The notes below the pieces were generated by a model, which saw only the letters and a list, made by a program, of their open reading frames with translations, was not told the DNA's origin and ran no database searches. DNA of 64,000 nucleotides from positions 310,001-374,000 of the forward strand of contig NZ_PDLO01000004.1 of NCBI RefSeq assembly GCF_002631205.1. Reading direction: 5' to 3'. This DNA comes from Neolewinella marina (GTDB lineage Bacteria > Bacteroidota > Bacteroidia > Chitinophagales > Saprospiraceae). Made by a program: the position numbers and the translations under genes. Positions 8,210 to 17,133 of this stretch are shown piece after piece (position 1 is the stretch's first letter; every line of letters begins with the position of its first letter).

Positions 8210-9464
8210 CGGCCAGCTCCCGGTTGCGGGCCTCACGGGCCCGGTCGACGGTCAGCAGGATCAGCAGTCCCCCCACGCCCAGTCCGGAAATGGTATAGAT
8301 CGAGCTGGCGTAACCGAAGTATTCCGCCAGCTGGAAACCCAGTACCGGCGTGAGCACGAAGGCCAGGGAGTAGCTCGCCGAGAGCAGCCCGAGGTATTCG
8401 CCGCGGCGGGAGGGCGGAGCGTGCCTGGCCACGTAGGTCCCCGTGAACGGCATCAGCAGGATCTCCCCGAAGGTGATCAGGGCCATCCACACCAGCAGCA
8501 GACCGTAGCCCACCACCGCGGCCACCGGCAGCAGGAAGTAGCCCGCCGCGATGAGCGCGCTGCCGGTGAGCATGACGAACAGCGGCCGGTAGCGGCGGTC
8601 GGCCAGGTACACCAGCGGCATCTCCACCAGCACGATCAGCACGCCGCTCACCGTGAGCAGCAGTCCGAATTGTCCCTCGGTGTAGCCGTTGGCGGTGAGG
8701 TGGACGGGCACCGTACTGAAGAGCTGAAAGAAGCACATGATCACCAGGGTATTGGCCAGTACCATCTGCACCAGCCACGGTTGGCGGTAGCCGGGTCGCG
8801 TTTCCGGGCGGGGGGCCTTTTCTGCCGCGGACGCGGGTGCCGGGGAAGGGAGGGGACGGGCCGTTTCGTCGGCCGGCAAGGCCACCAGAAAGAGGATGGC
8901 CGCCATCCAGTAGGTGATGCCGTCGGCCCAGAAAAGGCTCTCGTAGCCGTAGGTCGCGATGAGCAGTCCACCCAGGGCCGGCCCCACCGAGAAGCCCAGG
9001 TTGGCGGCCAGCCGCTGCAGTCCGTACGACTGCGTCAGGTGCTCCGGCGGGGCGTAGACGGCAATGGCCGCCCGGTTCGCCGGGCGGAAGGCATCGGCGG
9101 TCAGCGAAGTCAGGAAGACCAGGCCGCAGAGCGGCCAGAAGGAAGTCACCTGCCCGATGAGGATGTGCAGCAGGCCGGCAATAATCAGGCTGAACACCAT
9201 GATGTGCCAGGAGCCGTAGCGGTCGTTCAGCAGTCCGCCCAGGTAGTTGCCGGCGATGCCACCGACGCCGAAGGCCCCCATCACCCAGCCGGCGTCGGTA
9301 GCCGTATAGCCCATGGAGTTCACCAGGTAAACCGAAAGAAAGGCGACCACCATGGCGCCGCTCCGATTGACCACCATGACCAGGGACAGAAGCCAGACTT
9401 TGCGGGGCAATCCAGAGAAAGAACGGACGTACAGCCGACCAATACGGGGCAGGGTGGAAAGCAT
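8202..9464 (-). CDS. Major facilitator superfamily transporter
   Basis: A 420-aa inner-membrane protein with about 12 hydrophobic segments and an MFS loop motif between TM2 and TM3 (GNYLGGLLNDRYGS). A central cytoplasmic loop is rich in Pro, Ala and Glu. The pattern (LSVYLVNSMGYTATDAGWVMGAFGVGGIAGN) resembles drug/proton antiporters of the DHA1 type and sugar-efflux MFS proteins; the substrate cannot be inferred. I chose the ATG at 9464 over a GTG at 9503, because a conventional cytosolic N-terminus (MLSTLPRIGRLYVRSF) begins there. It diverges from the alpha/beta hydrolase gene. Confidence 0.85.
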   Translation of the reverse strand: MLSTLPRIGRLYVRSFSGLPRKVWLLSLVMVVNRSGAMVVAFLSVYLVNSMGYTATDAGWVMGAFGVGGIAGNYLGGLLNDRYGSWHIMVFSLIIAGLLHILIGQVTSFWPLCGLVFLTSLTADAFRPANRAAIAVYAPPEHLTQSYGLQRLAANLGFSVGPALGGLLIATYGYESLFWADGITYWMAAILFLVALPADETARPLPSPAPASAAEKAPRPETRPGYRQPWLVQMVLANTLVIMCFFQLFSTVPVHLTANGYTEGQFGLLLTVSGVLIVLVEMPLVYLADRRYRPLFVMLTGSALIAAGYFLLPVAAVVGYGLLLVWMALITFGEILLMPFTGTYVARHAPPSRRGEYLGLLSASYSLAFVLTPVLGFQLAEYFGYASSIYTISGLGVGGLLILLTVDRAREARNRELAAR

Positions 9465-9558
9465 CGTCTGGGGTTGAGAGTGGAGATAACGACCCGTTTG
9501 CACTACAAGTTCCGGGAATGGACTTTAGTTTTGTCCATTCAAAGCCCTATTCCACCGC

Positions 9559-10422
9559 ATGGCTGGCAGGAGAGAAAAGTTCGTCATCAGTAGCATTCGC
9601 CGGCTCCTCAACGGAACGGCGCGCATGTCGCGGCGCCAGGCCGGCGCCATCGGCTACTACCTGCTGAGCAAGCCCCGGCGGGCGGCCGACGAGCCCCTGA
9701 GCACCGCCTTCATGCAACAGGCCAAAAAATACACCGTCGACGCCCAGGGCAATACCCTCCAGTGTTTCCACTGGCCCGGCAAGGGGCCCAGCGTGCTCCT
9801 CCTCCACGGTTGGGAAAGCCATACCGGCCGCTGGTTCGAGTTTTTCGAGCCCCTCCGCAAGGCCGACTACTCCATCTACGCCTTCGACGCCCCGGCCCAC
9901 GGCAAAAGCCGCGGCCGCCGCTTCAGCGCCCTGATCTACGCCGAGGCCCTGGCCACCTACCTGGAGCACCACGACTTTGCCCCCGAATACTGGATCGCCC
10001 ACTCGGCCGGCGGCATGGCCGCCATCCTCTACCTGGCCGAGATGGAGAACAAGTACGAACCCCGGCAGCTCGTCAGCCTGGCCGTACCCGGGGAGCTGGA
10101 GCACTTCATCGACAAGTTCTGCTCCTTCGTCGGGGTACACGACAAGGTCAAACAGGGGATCGACTACCAGTTCCGCCGCAAGCTCGACATGAGCTTCACC
10201 GACATCTCCTTCGTCAACTACGTGAAGAAACTGCAGGTGCCGGGGCTGATCATCCACGACGAATGCGACGACCTGGCCCCCATCAGCGGCGCCGAGCAGA
10301 TGCACCGCAACTGGGCCGGCTCCAGCCTGATCACCACCCGCGACTGCGGCCACAGCCTGGTGGGCGAACTCGTACCGGCCATGGTGCTGGAATACCTGCG
10401 CCGCTGCCAGGTGCCTCATTAG
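9559..10422 (+). CDS. Alpha/beta hydrolase
   Basis: A 287-aa cytosolic alpha/beta-hydrolase. The oxyanion HG motif is LLLHGWESH, the nucleophile elbow is IAHSAGGMA (Ser about 155), the acid is in HDECDDLAP and the His in DCGHSL, so the catalytic triad is complete. The first 50 residues are basic and helical, unlike a signal peptide. Substrate unknown; relatives are esterases or lysophospholipase-like enzymes. A -7 box TAGTTTTG (9526-9533) lies 25 bases upstream of the ATG. Confidence 0.85.
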   Translation: MAGRREKFVISSIRRLLNGTARMSRRQAGAIGYYLLSKPRRAADEPLSTAFMQQAKKYTVDAQGNTLQCFHWPGKGPSVLLLHGWESHTGRWFEFFEPLRKADYSIYAFDAPAHGKSRGRRFSALIYAEALATYLEHHDFAPEYWIAHSAGGMAAILYLAEMENKYEPRQLVSLAVPGELEHFIDKFCSFVGVHDKVKQGIDYQFRRKLDMSFTDISFVNYVKKLQVPGLIIHDECDDLAPISGAEQMHRNWAGSSLITTRDCGHSLVGELVPAMVLEYLRRCQVPH

Positions 10423-10494
10423 GGTGGTAAACGCGTAAGGCATCAACCATGAGCGGTCGGGCGCGGTTGATACGGTAGCGACAAACCCAACACT

Positions 10495-12030
10495 ATGGCC
10501 ATTTCCTCTACCGTCGGAATCGATGACTTTTCCATCTACCTCCCCCAGCTCTACCTCCCGATCGAAAAGCTGGCGGAAAAGCGGAATATCCCCTATAGTA
10601 AGTTGAAAGACGGACTCGGCCTGGAGCAGATGGCCCTGGCCGACGCCCGGGAGGATACCGCCACCATGGCCGCCAACGCGGTGCTGGACCTGATGCACAA
10701 GAATGACCTGGACCCCTGCACCGTGGGTCGCATCTACCTGGGCACCGAGAGCGCCCTCGACGGCGCCAAACCGACGGCCACCTACGTGCTGGAAATGCTC
10801 AGCGACCACTTCGCCGACGCCTACGGCCCCAACTGTTTCCTGCACTGCGACGTGGTCGACCTCACCTTCGCCTGCATCGGTGGTGTTGATGCCCTGCAGA
10901 ATTGCCTGGAATGGACGGCGGCCCGGGAAGACCGCATCGGAATCGTCGTAGCCAGCGATCGGGCCAAGTACGAAATGGGCAGTACGGGCGAGTACACCCA
11001 GGGCGCCGGCGCGGTAGCCATGCTGGTCCGCCAGTCGCCCCGCCTGCTGGCCATCGACCCCGACTTCGGCGTGGCCACCCGCCCCACCCACGACTTCTTC
11101 AAACCCAAGCGCAAGGTCAGCAAGCAGGACATCATCCGGGAGGTGATCGACCTCCTCCCCGACCTTTCCGCCGAAGACTATTCCCTGGGTGAGCTGGAAG
11201 ACAAGCTGACCAACGGCTCCACCACCACCGGCGTCCTCGATTGCAACGAACGCTTCCTGACCATCCACAAGGACACCCCCGTCTTCGATGGCCCCTACAG
11301 CAACGAATCCTACCAGGCCCGGATCCGCGAGGCATTGATGGACTACCGCCGCCGCCGCGGACAGCAGCCCGGCCGCCTCAGCGAAGAATACGCCGCCCTG
11401 GCCTTCCACCTCCCCTACGCCTACCAGGCCCGGCGGATGTTCTCCGAGATCTATATGGAGGAGCTTAAGGCGCAGCGCCAATGGGAAGCCTTCACGGAAC
11501 GCAACCAGCTCGACGTACCCTGCGCCGACGACTACGAGGACCGCGAGCAATACCTGAACAAGTGCGGGGAGTTCCTGCGGTCGGTAACCAAGACCGAAGA
11601 TTACCGCCGGTTCGTGGAATCCCACCTCGCCCCCGGCGACTGGGCCAGCTCCCGCGTCGGCAACCTCTACTCCGGCAGCGTATTCCTGAGCCTGATGGCC
11701 ATCCTGGAAGCCGCCCACCACTCGGACGAGGACCTCAGCGGCCAGGACCTGCTGGTACTGGCCTACGGCAGCGGCTCCAAGGCCAAGGTATTCGGGGCCA
11801 CCGTACAGCCCGGTTGGCGGGAAGTGACGGCCGGCTTCGACCTGCAGTTGCGCCTCAACAACCGACAGGAAATCGACTACGATACCTACGAGAAACTGCA
11901 CCGCTGCATCCTCCCCGACAACGTCACCGAGCACGAACAGGGAACCTTCTTCCTGGCCGACGTACACGACAGCCACGACGAAACCGAAGGGGTGCGCCAC
12001 TACGGCTACGCCGCCAACGTACTGGCATAA
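10495..12030 (+). CDS. Hydroxymethylglutaryl-CoA synthase family protein
   Basis: A 511-aa thiolase-fold enzyme that condenses acetyl-CoA with acetoacetyl-CoA, committing carbon to the mevalonate route to isoprenoids. Catalytic residues expected from the MvaS family are present: Glu85 in YLGTES, the acyl-carrier Cys127 in DLTFACIGGVDAL and His305 in AFHLPYAYQ. The protein is roughly 120 residues longer than the typical bacterial MvaS (about 390 aa), with added sequence between about 200 and 300 and in the C-terminal half (DDYEDREQYLNKC). It is probably the mevalonate-pathway enzyme, but a specialised polyketide beta-branching HMG synthase cannot be excluded. No other mevalonate gene is in the window. 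Confidence 0.8.
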   Translation: MAISSTVGIDDFSIYLPQLYLPIEKLAEKRNIPYSKLKDGLGLEQMALADAREDTATMAANAVLDLMHKNDLDPCTVGRIYLGTESALDGAKPTATYVLEMLSDHFADAYGPNCFLHCDVVDLTFACIGGVDALQNCLEWTAAREDRIGIVVASDRAKYEMGSTGEYTQGAGAVAMLVRQSPRLLAIDPDFGVATRPTHDFFKPKRKVSKQDIIREVIDLLPDLSAEDYSLGELEDKLTNGSTTTGVLDCNERFLTIHKDTPVFDGPYSNESYQARIREALMDYRRRRGQQPGRLSEEYAALAFHLPYAYQARRMFSEIYMEELKAQRQWEAFTERNQLDVPCADDYEDREQYLNKCGEFLRSVTKTEDYRRFVESHLAPGDWASSRVGNLYSGSVFLSLMAILEAAHHSDEDLSGQDLLVLAYGSGSKAKVFGATVQPGWREVTAGFDLQLRLNNRQEIDYDTYEKLHRCILPDNVTEHEQGTFFLADVHDSHDETEGVRHYGYAANVLA

Positions 12031-12121
12031 AAAAAGCCGGGGAACTCCCCGACTTCAAAATACTTTCAAAAAACTATTCCTGAGTTTGCCTTCATCAAAC
12101 GAGAGGCGAACGCCTTCGATG
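12029..12121 (-). ncRNA. Candidate small RNA, about 90 nt
   Basis: On the minus strand a full -33/-7 promoter (12155-12125) is followed about 65-90 bases later by a strong intrinsic terminator (AAGTCGGGGAGTT/CCCCGGCTT, 12055-12034, then seven T). The predicted transcript folds into AGGC-GUUC-GCCU, GUUUG-AUGAAGG-CAAAC and the terminator hairpin. No AUG-started reading frame of useful length is present. It is not a family I recognise. The terminator hairpin also serves the converging HMG-CoA synthase gene. Confidence 0.5.
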
Positions 12122-12124
12122 GCG

Positions 12125-12155
12125 CAAACATAGGGATTTCACCGATTTGAGACAA
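12125..12155 (-). promoter_or_regulatory. Promoter of the candidate small RNA
   Basis: TTG at 12155-12153, a 20-base spacer and TATGTTTG at 12132-12125 on the minus strand. The spacing is identical to that of the tRNA-Leu and rpmH promoters. No protein gene begins downstream within 100 bases. Confidence 0.6.
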
Positions 12156-12259
12156 CAATTAGCTTACGAAAAGCGGTGATTTCTCTCCTTTTGTAAGTAT
12201 ATAAGTTACACTAAGTCCCCCACATTTATTTTAACGGCCAAAACGGGAGGCCCAGCCAC

Positions 12260-12670
12260 CTATTCCAGCCGATCAATCACTCGCAGGCTGTCCTGCAGCA
12301 GACTGTCCCTGCGCAGGCTGTCCTGCAGCAGGCTGTCGCGCAGCAGGGTATCAAAGCGGATTTCGAAGGGGAACAGGGGGCGCAGCGGCAGCGGTTTGGA
12401 CAGCTGAGGCGGGGGTGGTTCACCCGGTCGCCCGGGACGCGGCGGTCGCCCCGCAATGCGGCGCATCTTGCGGGCGCGGTCCAGCAGCAGGGAGTCCGCC
12501 CGGGCGGTGGCCGCCTCCTGTACCTTCCGCTCGCAATCCCTCAGCAGGTTGGCCCGGATCGCGGCGACCTGCTCGGCGGCCCGTTCCTCGATGAGGACAC
12601 GGGGGTTGATGGCTTCCTCACGGCAGCCCGCCAGCCAGAGGCACAGCAGCAGGGGCAGGTACCTGATCAT
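12260..12670 (-). CDS. Small lipoprotein with C-terminal DSL repeats
   Basis: A 136-aa lipoprotein: signal peptide MIRYLPLLLCLWLAGC with lipobox LAGC (Cys16). A charged helical part (about 20-70) is followed by a Pro-rich stretch and a C-terminus built of repeated DSLLQDSLR units (the DNA shows an imperfect repeat of about 36 bp around 12285-12350). The repeated heptad-like pattern suggests a coiled coil or amphipathic helix in the periplasm. Its ATG overlaps the stop of the preceding lipoprotein gene by four bases (ATGA), so the two are coupled. Function unknown. Confidence 0.7.
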   Translation of the reverse strand: MIRYLPLLLCLWLAGCREEAINPRVLIEERAAEQVAAIRANLLRDCERKVQEAATARADSLLLDRARKMRRIAGRPPRPGRPGEPPPPQLSKPLPLRPLFPFEIRFDTLLRDSLLQDSLRRDSLLQDSLRVIDRLE

Positions 12671-12942
12671 TGGCCGGTAATTTGGGGCAAGCGTGCCCGC
12701 AGGCGGGTTTCCTCCTCCAGCCGCCGCTGCACGATGCTGTCCGTGGCGATGGCTACCCGGTCCTCGAAGCTCTGTTGGCAAAGGCTGTCGAGCAGCGGCC
12801 GCAGGGAGTCGATCCGCGCCGCCGCGATGGCCTGGAAGGCGTCGCGCTGTTCCGGCGTCAGTTGCACCCGTACGGCCTTCTCCGGCTCGCAGGCGGAAAC
12901 CAGCAGTCCGACCAGAAACAGGATGGGGGGCAGGAGCTTCAC
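12667..12942 (-). CDS. Small lipoprotein
   Basis: A 91-aa lipoprotein with signal peptide KLLPPILFLVGLLVSAC (lipobox LVSAC) and a short charged helical domain (LTPEQRDAFQAIAAARIDSLRPLLDSLCQ). The start codon is GTG at 12942, supported by a -7 box TAAGTTTG (12954-12947) exactly four bases upstream. It overlaps the next lipoprotein gene by four bases. Both proteins share Asp-Ser-Leu motifs and may be paralogous or act together. No known family recognised. Confidence 0.65.
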   Translation of the reverse strand: MKLLPPILFLVGLLVSACEPEKAVRVQLTPEQRDAFQAIAAARIDSLRPLLDSLCQQSFEDRVAIATDSIVQRRLEEETRLRARLPQITGQ

Positions 12943-13017
12943 GGCACAAACTTACGGATGCTTTACCGTTCCCGGGCGGAAGCATCCTACCTTCGTGGCA
13001 CAATCAAGCCCTACCGC

Positions 13018-14130
13018 ATGGACCCCCTTCGCATTGGAATTACGGTTGGCGATGTTAACGGCATCGGCCCCGAGGTGATCGTCAAGGCCCTCACCCGGCG
13101 CGGCATCCTGGAGCTGGTAACCCCCGTGATTTACGCCTCCGAAGCGGTCTTTGCCGCCTACCGGACGGAGGACGACGACTTCGCCCTCCAGTCGATCACC
13201 GACCCGGAGTCGGCCGAAGACGGGACCATCAGCCTGGTTTCCTGCTGGGAGGAGGCGGTAGAACTCACCCCCGGCCAGCCCACCGCCGCCGGCGGGCGGG
13301 CCGCCGCCCGGTCGCTGGAGCGCGCCGTGGCCGACCTGAAGGAGGGCAAGCTCGACGCCCTGGTCACCGCCCCCATCAACAAGTCGGTGATGCCCAAGGA
13401 CGACTTCCCCTACCCCGGCCACACCGAGATGCTCACCCAGCGGCTCGGCGCGGAGGAAAGCCTGATGTTCCTGGTCAGCGACGACCTCCGCGTAGGCGTG
13501 GTTACCAATCACATTCCCGTCTCCCAGGTGGCCACCCAGGTCACCCAGGCCCGCATCCTGGAGAAGATCAACATCATGGACGCCAGCCTGCGGGCCGACT
13601 TCGGCATCGAAAAGCCCCTGATCGGCGTCCTGGCCCTCAACCCCCACGCGGGCGACGAGGGGCGCATCGGCACCGAAGACGACAAGGTGGTCCGCCCCGC
13701 CGTAGAGCAGGCCAAGGAAGCCGGCATCATGGCCCTGGGCCCCTACCCCGCCGATGGATTCTTCGGCAGCGGCAAGTTCCGGAAGTTTGACGCCGTCCTG
13801 GCCATGTACCACGACCAGGGGCTGGTCCCCTTCAAGGCCCTCAGTTTCGGCAAGGGCGTGAACTTCACCGCCGGGCTCCCCGCCATCCGTACCTCCCCCG
13901 ATCACGGCACCGCCTACGACCTGGTGGGCCAGGACCAGGCCAGTCCGGATTCCTTCCTCGCGGCCCTCTTCCTCGCCCGGGAAACCTACCTGAACCGCGA
14001 ACGCCATGCGGAGGATACCGCCAATCCCCTGGAAAGCCGCATGCACCTGGTGTACAAGCGCAAGGCCCGCGCCGGCAAATCCGGCGGCGGCAAGTCCGAC
14101 CGCAAGGGGGGCCGCGGCGGGAAGCGCTAA
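13018..14130 (+). CDS. pdxA: 4-hydroxythreonine-4-phosphate dehydrogenase
   Basis: A 370-aa NAD-dependent enzyme of the DXP-dependent B6 pathway; its product is condensed by PdxJ. Landmarks are GDVNGIGPEVIVKAL at the N-terminus, the metal-binding His in YPGHTEMLTQRLG, the LNPHAGDEGRIGTED motif and MYHDQGLVPFKAL. The last 25 residues are an unusual Lys/Arg/Gly tail (KARAGKSGGGKSDRKGGRGG) not needed for catalysis in other PdxA proteins. A -7 box TACCTTCG (12989-12996) sits 21 bases before the ATG. It is divergent from the lipoprotein pair and precedes the MMPL exporter by 66 bases. Confidence 0.92.
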   Translation: MDPLRIGITVGDVNGIGPEVIVKALTRRGILELVTPVIYASEAVFAAYRTEDDDFALQSITDPESAEDGTISLVSCWEEAVELTPGQPTAAGGRAAARSLERAVADLKEGKLDALVTAPINKSVMPKDDFPYPGHTEMLTQRLGAEESLMFLVSDDLRVGVVTNHIPVSQVATQVTQARILEKINIMDASLRADFGIEKPLIGVLALNPHAGDEGRIGTEDDKVVRPAVEQAKEAGIMALGPYPADGFFGSGKFRKFDAVLAMYHDQGLVPFKALSFGKGVNFTAGLPAIRTSPDHGTAYDLVGQDQASPDSFLAALFLARETYLNRERHAEDTANPLESRMHLVYKRKARAGKSGGGKSDRKGGRGGKR

Positions 14131-14196
14131 AGATTAACCTCCGAAGCTCCAACAATCCCGGGGCGGCGCGATTTAGTACGGGAAGCCCTTCCGCCC

Positions 14197-16437
14197 ATGC
14201 GCCGCTACCGCCTCCCGGTCCTGATCTTCTTTGCCGTATACGCCGCGGTGGCGGTCTACGGCTGCTTCCGCCTCAACTTCACCTTCGACTTCCAGCAGTT
14301 CTTCCCACGGGGAGATGAGGACCTGGAGTTCTTCCTGGAGTTCATCGACGAGTTTGAGGGAGACGACAACTTTCTTCTCGTAGCCCTGGAGCGGGAACCC
14401 ACCGTTTTCGACAGCAGCTTCCTGGCCCAGGTGCACGACTTCAGCCTCGCCGCCCGCGAACTGCCGGGGGTGGAGGCCGCCCAGTCGCTCACCTCCTTCG
14501 GATACCCCATCAAGACCCCCTTCGTGGTCACCACCATCCCGGCCATCCACCTCGACGATCCGGGGCGCTACGCCGCCGACAGCGCCCGCATCATGGCCGA
14601 CGAGCGCTTCGTGGGTAACCTCATCAACCGCCGCGGTACGGCCCTGGTCACCGTACTGAAAACACCCAGCCTTATCTCTCTGGATCAGAGCCGCGCCCTG
14701 ATCCGGGGGCTCGACAGCCTGGTGGCCACCTACGACTTCCCCGACTACCACTACCTGGGGCCCGCTTATTTCCAGAAGGAGCTGGTGGCCATGCAGATCC
14801 GGGAAGTGATCGTCTCCGCCCTGATTTCCGGCCTGCTGGTCTCCTTCGTCATGTTCCTGCTGTTCCGCCGCCCCCTCGGCATCGCGGTGGCCCTGGTGAG
14901 TATCGCCCTGGGACTGCTGCTGTTCATGGGCACCCTGGGATTGCTCGGGCGGGAGCTCAACGCCATCGCGGCCCTCTATCCGGTGCTGATGATCATCGTG
15001 GGCACCTCCGACGTGATCCACATCATGTCGAAATACATCGACGAGCTGCGCAAGGGGTTGCCCAAGGAAGCCGCGATCCGGGTAGCCATCAAGGAGATCG
15101 GCCTGGCCACCCTGCTCACCTCCCTCACCACGGCGGTGGGATTCGCTACCCTGCTCACGAGCCGCATCGACCCCATCCGCGACTTCGGGCTCAACGCCGC
15201 CCTCGGGGTCATGATCGCCTTCTTCACCGTCATCCTCTTCACCACCTCCCTGCTGAGCTACCTCTCCGTCGACCAGATCGTCAAGCTCGGGCGGCAGCAG
15301 GCCTTCTGGGACCGACTACTGGAGAAGACCTACCAGTTCACCCAGCGCCACGCCACGGCCATCAAGATTGGCGCGGTGGTGGTCGTGGGCCTCTGCCTCT
15401 GGGGCATTTCCCTGATTACCACCAATTACCGCATCGAGTCCACCCTGCCCAAGAACCGGAAGGTCACCGAGGACTTCCGCTTCTTCGAGCGGGAGCTGAG
15501 TGGCTTCCGCCCCTTTGAGCTGGCCATCCTGACGCGTGACAGCAGCGCGGTGACCGACTTCGACAACCTGCAGGACATTGGCCGGATCGAGGACTACGTC
15601 CGCCAGTTCCCCTTCGTCCAGGGCACCGCCAGCATCACCGCCGTCTACCGCAGCATCAACCAGGCCTTCAACAACAACCGCCCCGACGCCTATACCCTGC
15701 CCGCCACCGAGGCCCGCTACCGGGAGTACCGCGCCCTGGCCGAGCGGGTGCCCGCCGTGAACCTGAACCTGCTGGTGAGCCGCGACCGGCAGAAGGCCCG
15801 CATCACCAGCCGGCTCGACGACATCGGCGCCGACAGCATCAAGGTATTCCTGGACAATACCCACGCCTGGATCAACGCCAACGTGGATACCTCCCGCATC
15901 GAGGTGCGCAGTACGGGCACCGGCCTCATCATCGACAAGAACGCCGAATACATCCGCCGCAACCTGCTGCAGGGGCTCGGCCTGGCCATCGTGATCGTCT
16001 GCCTGCTGATGGCGCTCCTCTTCCGCAACTGGCGGATGCTGGTGATCAGCCTGATCCCCAACCTGCTGCCCCTCCTCATCGCCGGAGCCATGCTGGGCTT
16101 CCTGGGCATCGAGCTGGAGGCCGGCGTGAGCATCGTATTCGCCATCATCTTTGGCATCGCCGTGGACGATACGATTCACTTCCTGTCCAAGTACAAGCTG
16201 GCGCGGCGGCGCGGCGTACCGGCCCCGGAGGCCATCCACCTCACCTTCCGGGAGACGGGCAAGGCCATCGTGCTTACTTCGGTCGTCCTCTTCTTCGGCT
16301 TCCTGGTCATGCTGTTCAGCATCAGTCCGCCCAGCGTCACCATCGGCCTGCTCATCAGCCTTACCCTGGCCAGCGCCTTGATCAGTGACCTGCTGCTGAT
16401 CCCCTTGCTGCTGCGGTGGCTGGACCGGAGCGAGTAA
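14197..16437 (+). CDS. MMPL/RND-family exporter
   Basis: A 746-aa membrane protein with the two-fold RND layout: TM1, a large periplasmic loop (about 30-205), TM2-6 (about 205-370), TM7, a second periplasmic loop (about 400-590) and TM8-12. Sterol-sensing-like/MMPL segments include IVGTSDVIHIMSKYIDELRKG and the matching IFGIAVDDTIHFLSKYKLARR, each with the intramembrane Asp used for proton coupling. The family moves lipids or other hydrophobic molecules (MmpL, HpnN). The substrate is unknown. No membrane-fusion or outer-membrane partner is adjacent, as usual for MMPL proteins. Confidence 0.85.
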   Translation: MRRYRLPVLIFFAVYAAVAVYGCFRLNFTFDFQQFFPRGDEDLEFFLEFIDEFEGDDNFLLVALEREPTVFDSSFLAQVHDFSLAARELPGVEAAQSLTSFGYPIKTPFVVTTIPAIHLDDPGRYAADSARIMADERFVGNLINRRGTALVTVLKTPSLISLDQSRALIRGLDSLVATYDFPDYHYLGPAYFQKELVAMQIREVIVSALISGLLVSFVMFLLFRRPLGIAVALVSIALGLLLFMGTLGLLGRELNAIAALYPVLMIIVGTSDVIHIMSKYIDELRKGLPKEAAIRVAIKEIGLATLLTSLTTAVGFATLLTSRIDPIRDFGLNAALGVMIAFFTVILFTTSLLSYLSVDQIVKLGRQQAFWDRLLEKTYQFTQRHATAIKIGAVVVVGLCLWGISLITTNYRIESTLPKNRKVTEDFRFFERELSGFRPFELAILTRDSSAVTDFDNLQDIGRIEDYVRQFPFVQGTASITAVYRSINQAFNNNRPDAYTLPATEARYREYRALAERVPAVNLNLLVSRDRQKARITSRLDDIGADSIKVFLDNTHAWINANVDTSRIEVRSTGTGLIIDKNAEYIRRNLLQGLGLAIVIVCLLMALLFRNWRMLVISLIPNLLPLLIAGAMLGFLGIELEAGVSIVFAIIFGIAVDDTIHFLSKYKLARRRGVPAPEAIHLTFRETGKAIVLTSVVLFFGFLVMLFSISPPSVTIGLLISLTLASALISDLLLIPLLLRWLDRSE

Positions 16438-16442
16438 CCTGA

Positions 16443-17093
16443 TTATTTCTTCTCAGCTACCATGATGTACTGGTAGTCGAGGGCCGTATTGTCGGTGGAG
16501 ATTACCTGGAAGCCCGCGGATTCCAGCATGCCGGCCAGGGTCGACAGACCGATGCGGTCGCTGGGGTCGGGGCCCAGGGCGGTATCCTGCTGTTTCCAGT
16601 CCACGATGACCACCCGACCGCCGGGGCGCAGGGCGGGGAGGAGCTTGCGCAGGTAGTCCTCCTGGTTTTCGATGAGGTAGAGGGTATTGACGAAGAGGAC
16701 GATGTCCACCTCATTGTCCGCCAGAAGGGGGTCATCGGCCAGGGCCAGCCGGGGTTCCAGCCGGGGCTGCAGGTTGGCGGGCAGCTCGGTCATCCGCACC
16801 GTGTCCAGGTAGTCGATCCAGCGCTGGTCGATCTCGACGGCGATCACGCGAACGGCCAGGGGGGCCAGGCGGCGGGCAAAGAAGCCCTCCCCCGCCCCGA
16901 TGTCGGCGATCACCTTCTCCTCGATGTCGCCGAGCACCTCGATCACCACCCCGGGCTTTTGCCATACGTGGCGCTCCCGGTCGTCCTCCCCGGCACCGGG
17001 GGCGGCGTAGACGTCCTCGGTGGGGGGCGTGGGCCCTTCCGTCTCCTGGCAGGAAACCATCAAACACAGTAGCAGGAAAAGGGAAAGGCGCAT
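16443..17093 (-). CDS. Lipoprotein-anchored SAM methyltransferase-like protein
   Basis: A 216-aa protein beginning with a lipoprotein signal (MRLSLFLLLCLMVSC, lipobox MVSC), then a Pro/Glu linker and a class I methyltransferase fold: GxGxG loop IADIGAGEGFFARRLA, acidic VIAVEIDQRWIDYL, motif VDIVLFVNTLYLIEN and GGRVVIVDWKQQD. A SAM-dependent enzyme outside the cytoplasm would lack its cofactor. The domain may therefore bind something else, or the signal may be inefficient. A GTG further upstream (17132) is less likely because it would bury the signal peptide. It is convergent with the MMPL gene, with only five bases between. Confidence 0.75.
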   Translation of the reverse strand: MRLSLFLLLCLMVSCQETEGPTPPTEDVYAAPGAGEDDRERHVWQKPGVVIEVLGDIEEKVIADIGAGEGFFARRLAPLAVRVIAVEIDQRWIDYLDTVRMTELPANLQPRLEPRLALADDPLLADNEVDIVLFVNTLYLIENQEDYLRKLLPALRPGGRVVIVDWKQQDTALGPDPSDRIGLSTLAGMLESAGFQVISTDNTALDYQYIMVAEKK

Positions 17094-17133
17094 GTATCGA
17101 AAGCTGGCGGCGGCCAAGATACGGACCACCACC

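Noticed and set aside
9547-12000. 817-codon minus-strand frame opposite the hydrolase and HMG-CoA synthase
   Set aside because: The plus strand carries intact catalytic motifs of two known enzymes; the antisense product has no recognisable domains and a biased composition.
12070-12134. A 21-codon ATG-started peptide on the minus strand
   Set aside because: Its ATG lies inside the -7 box, so it would not be transcribed from that promoter; the small-RNA reading is favoured.
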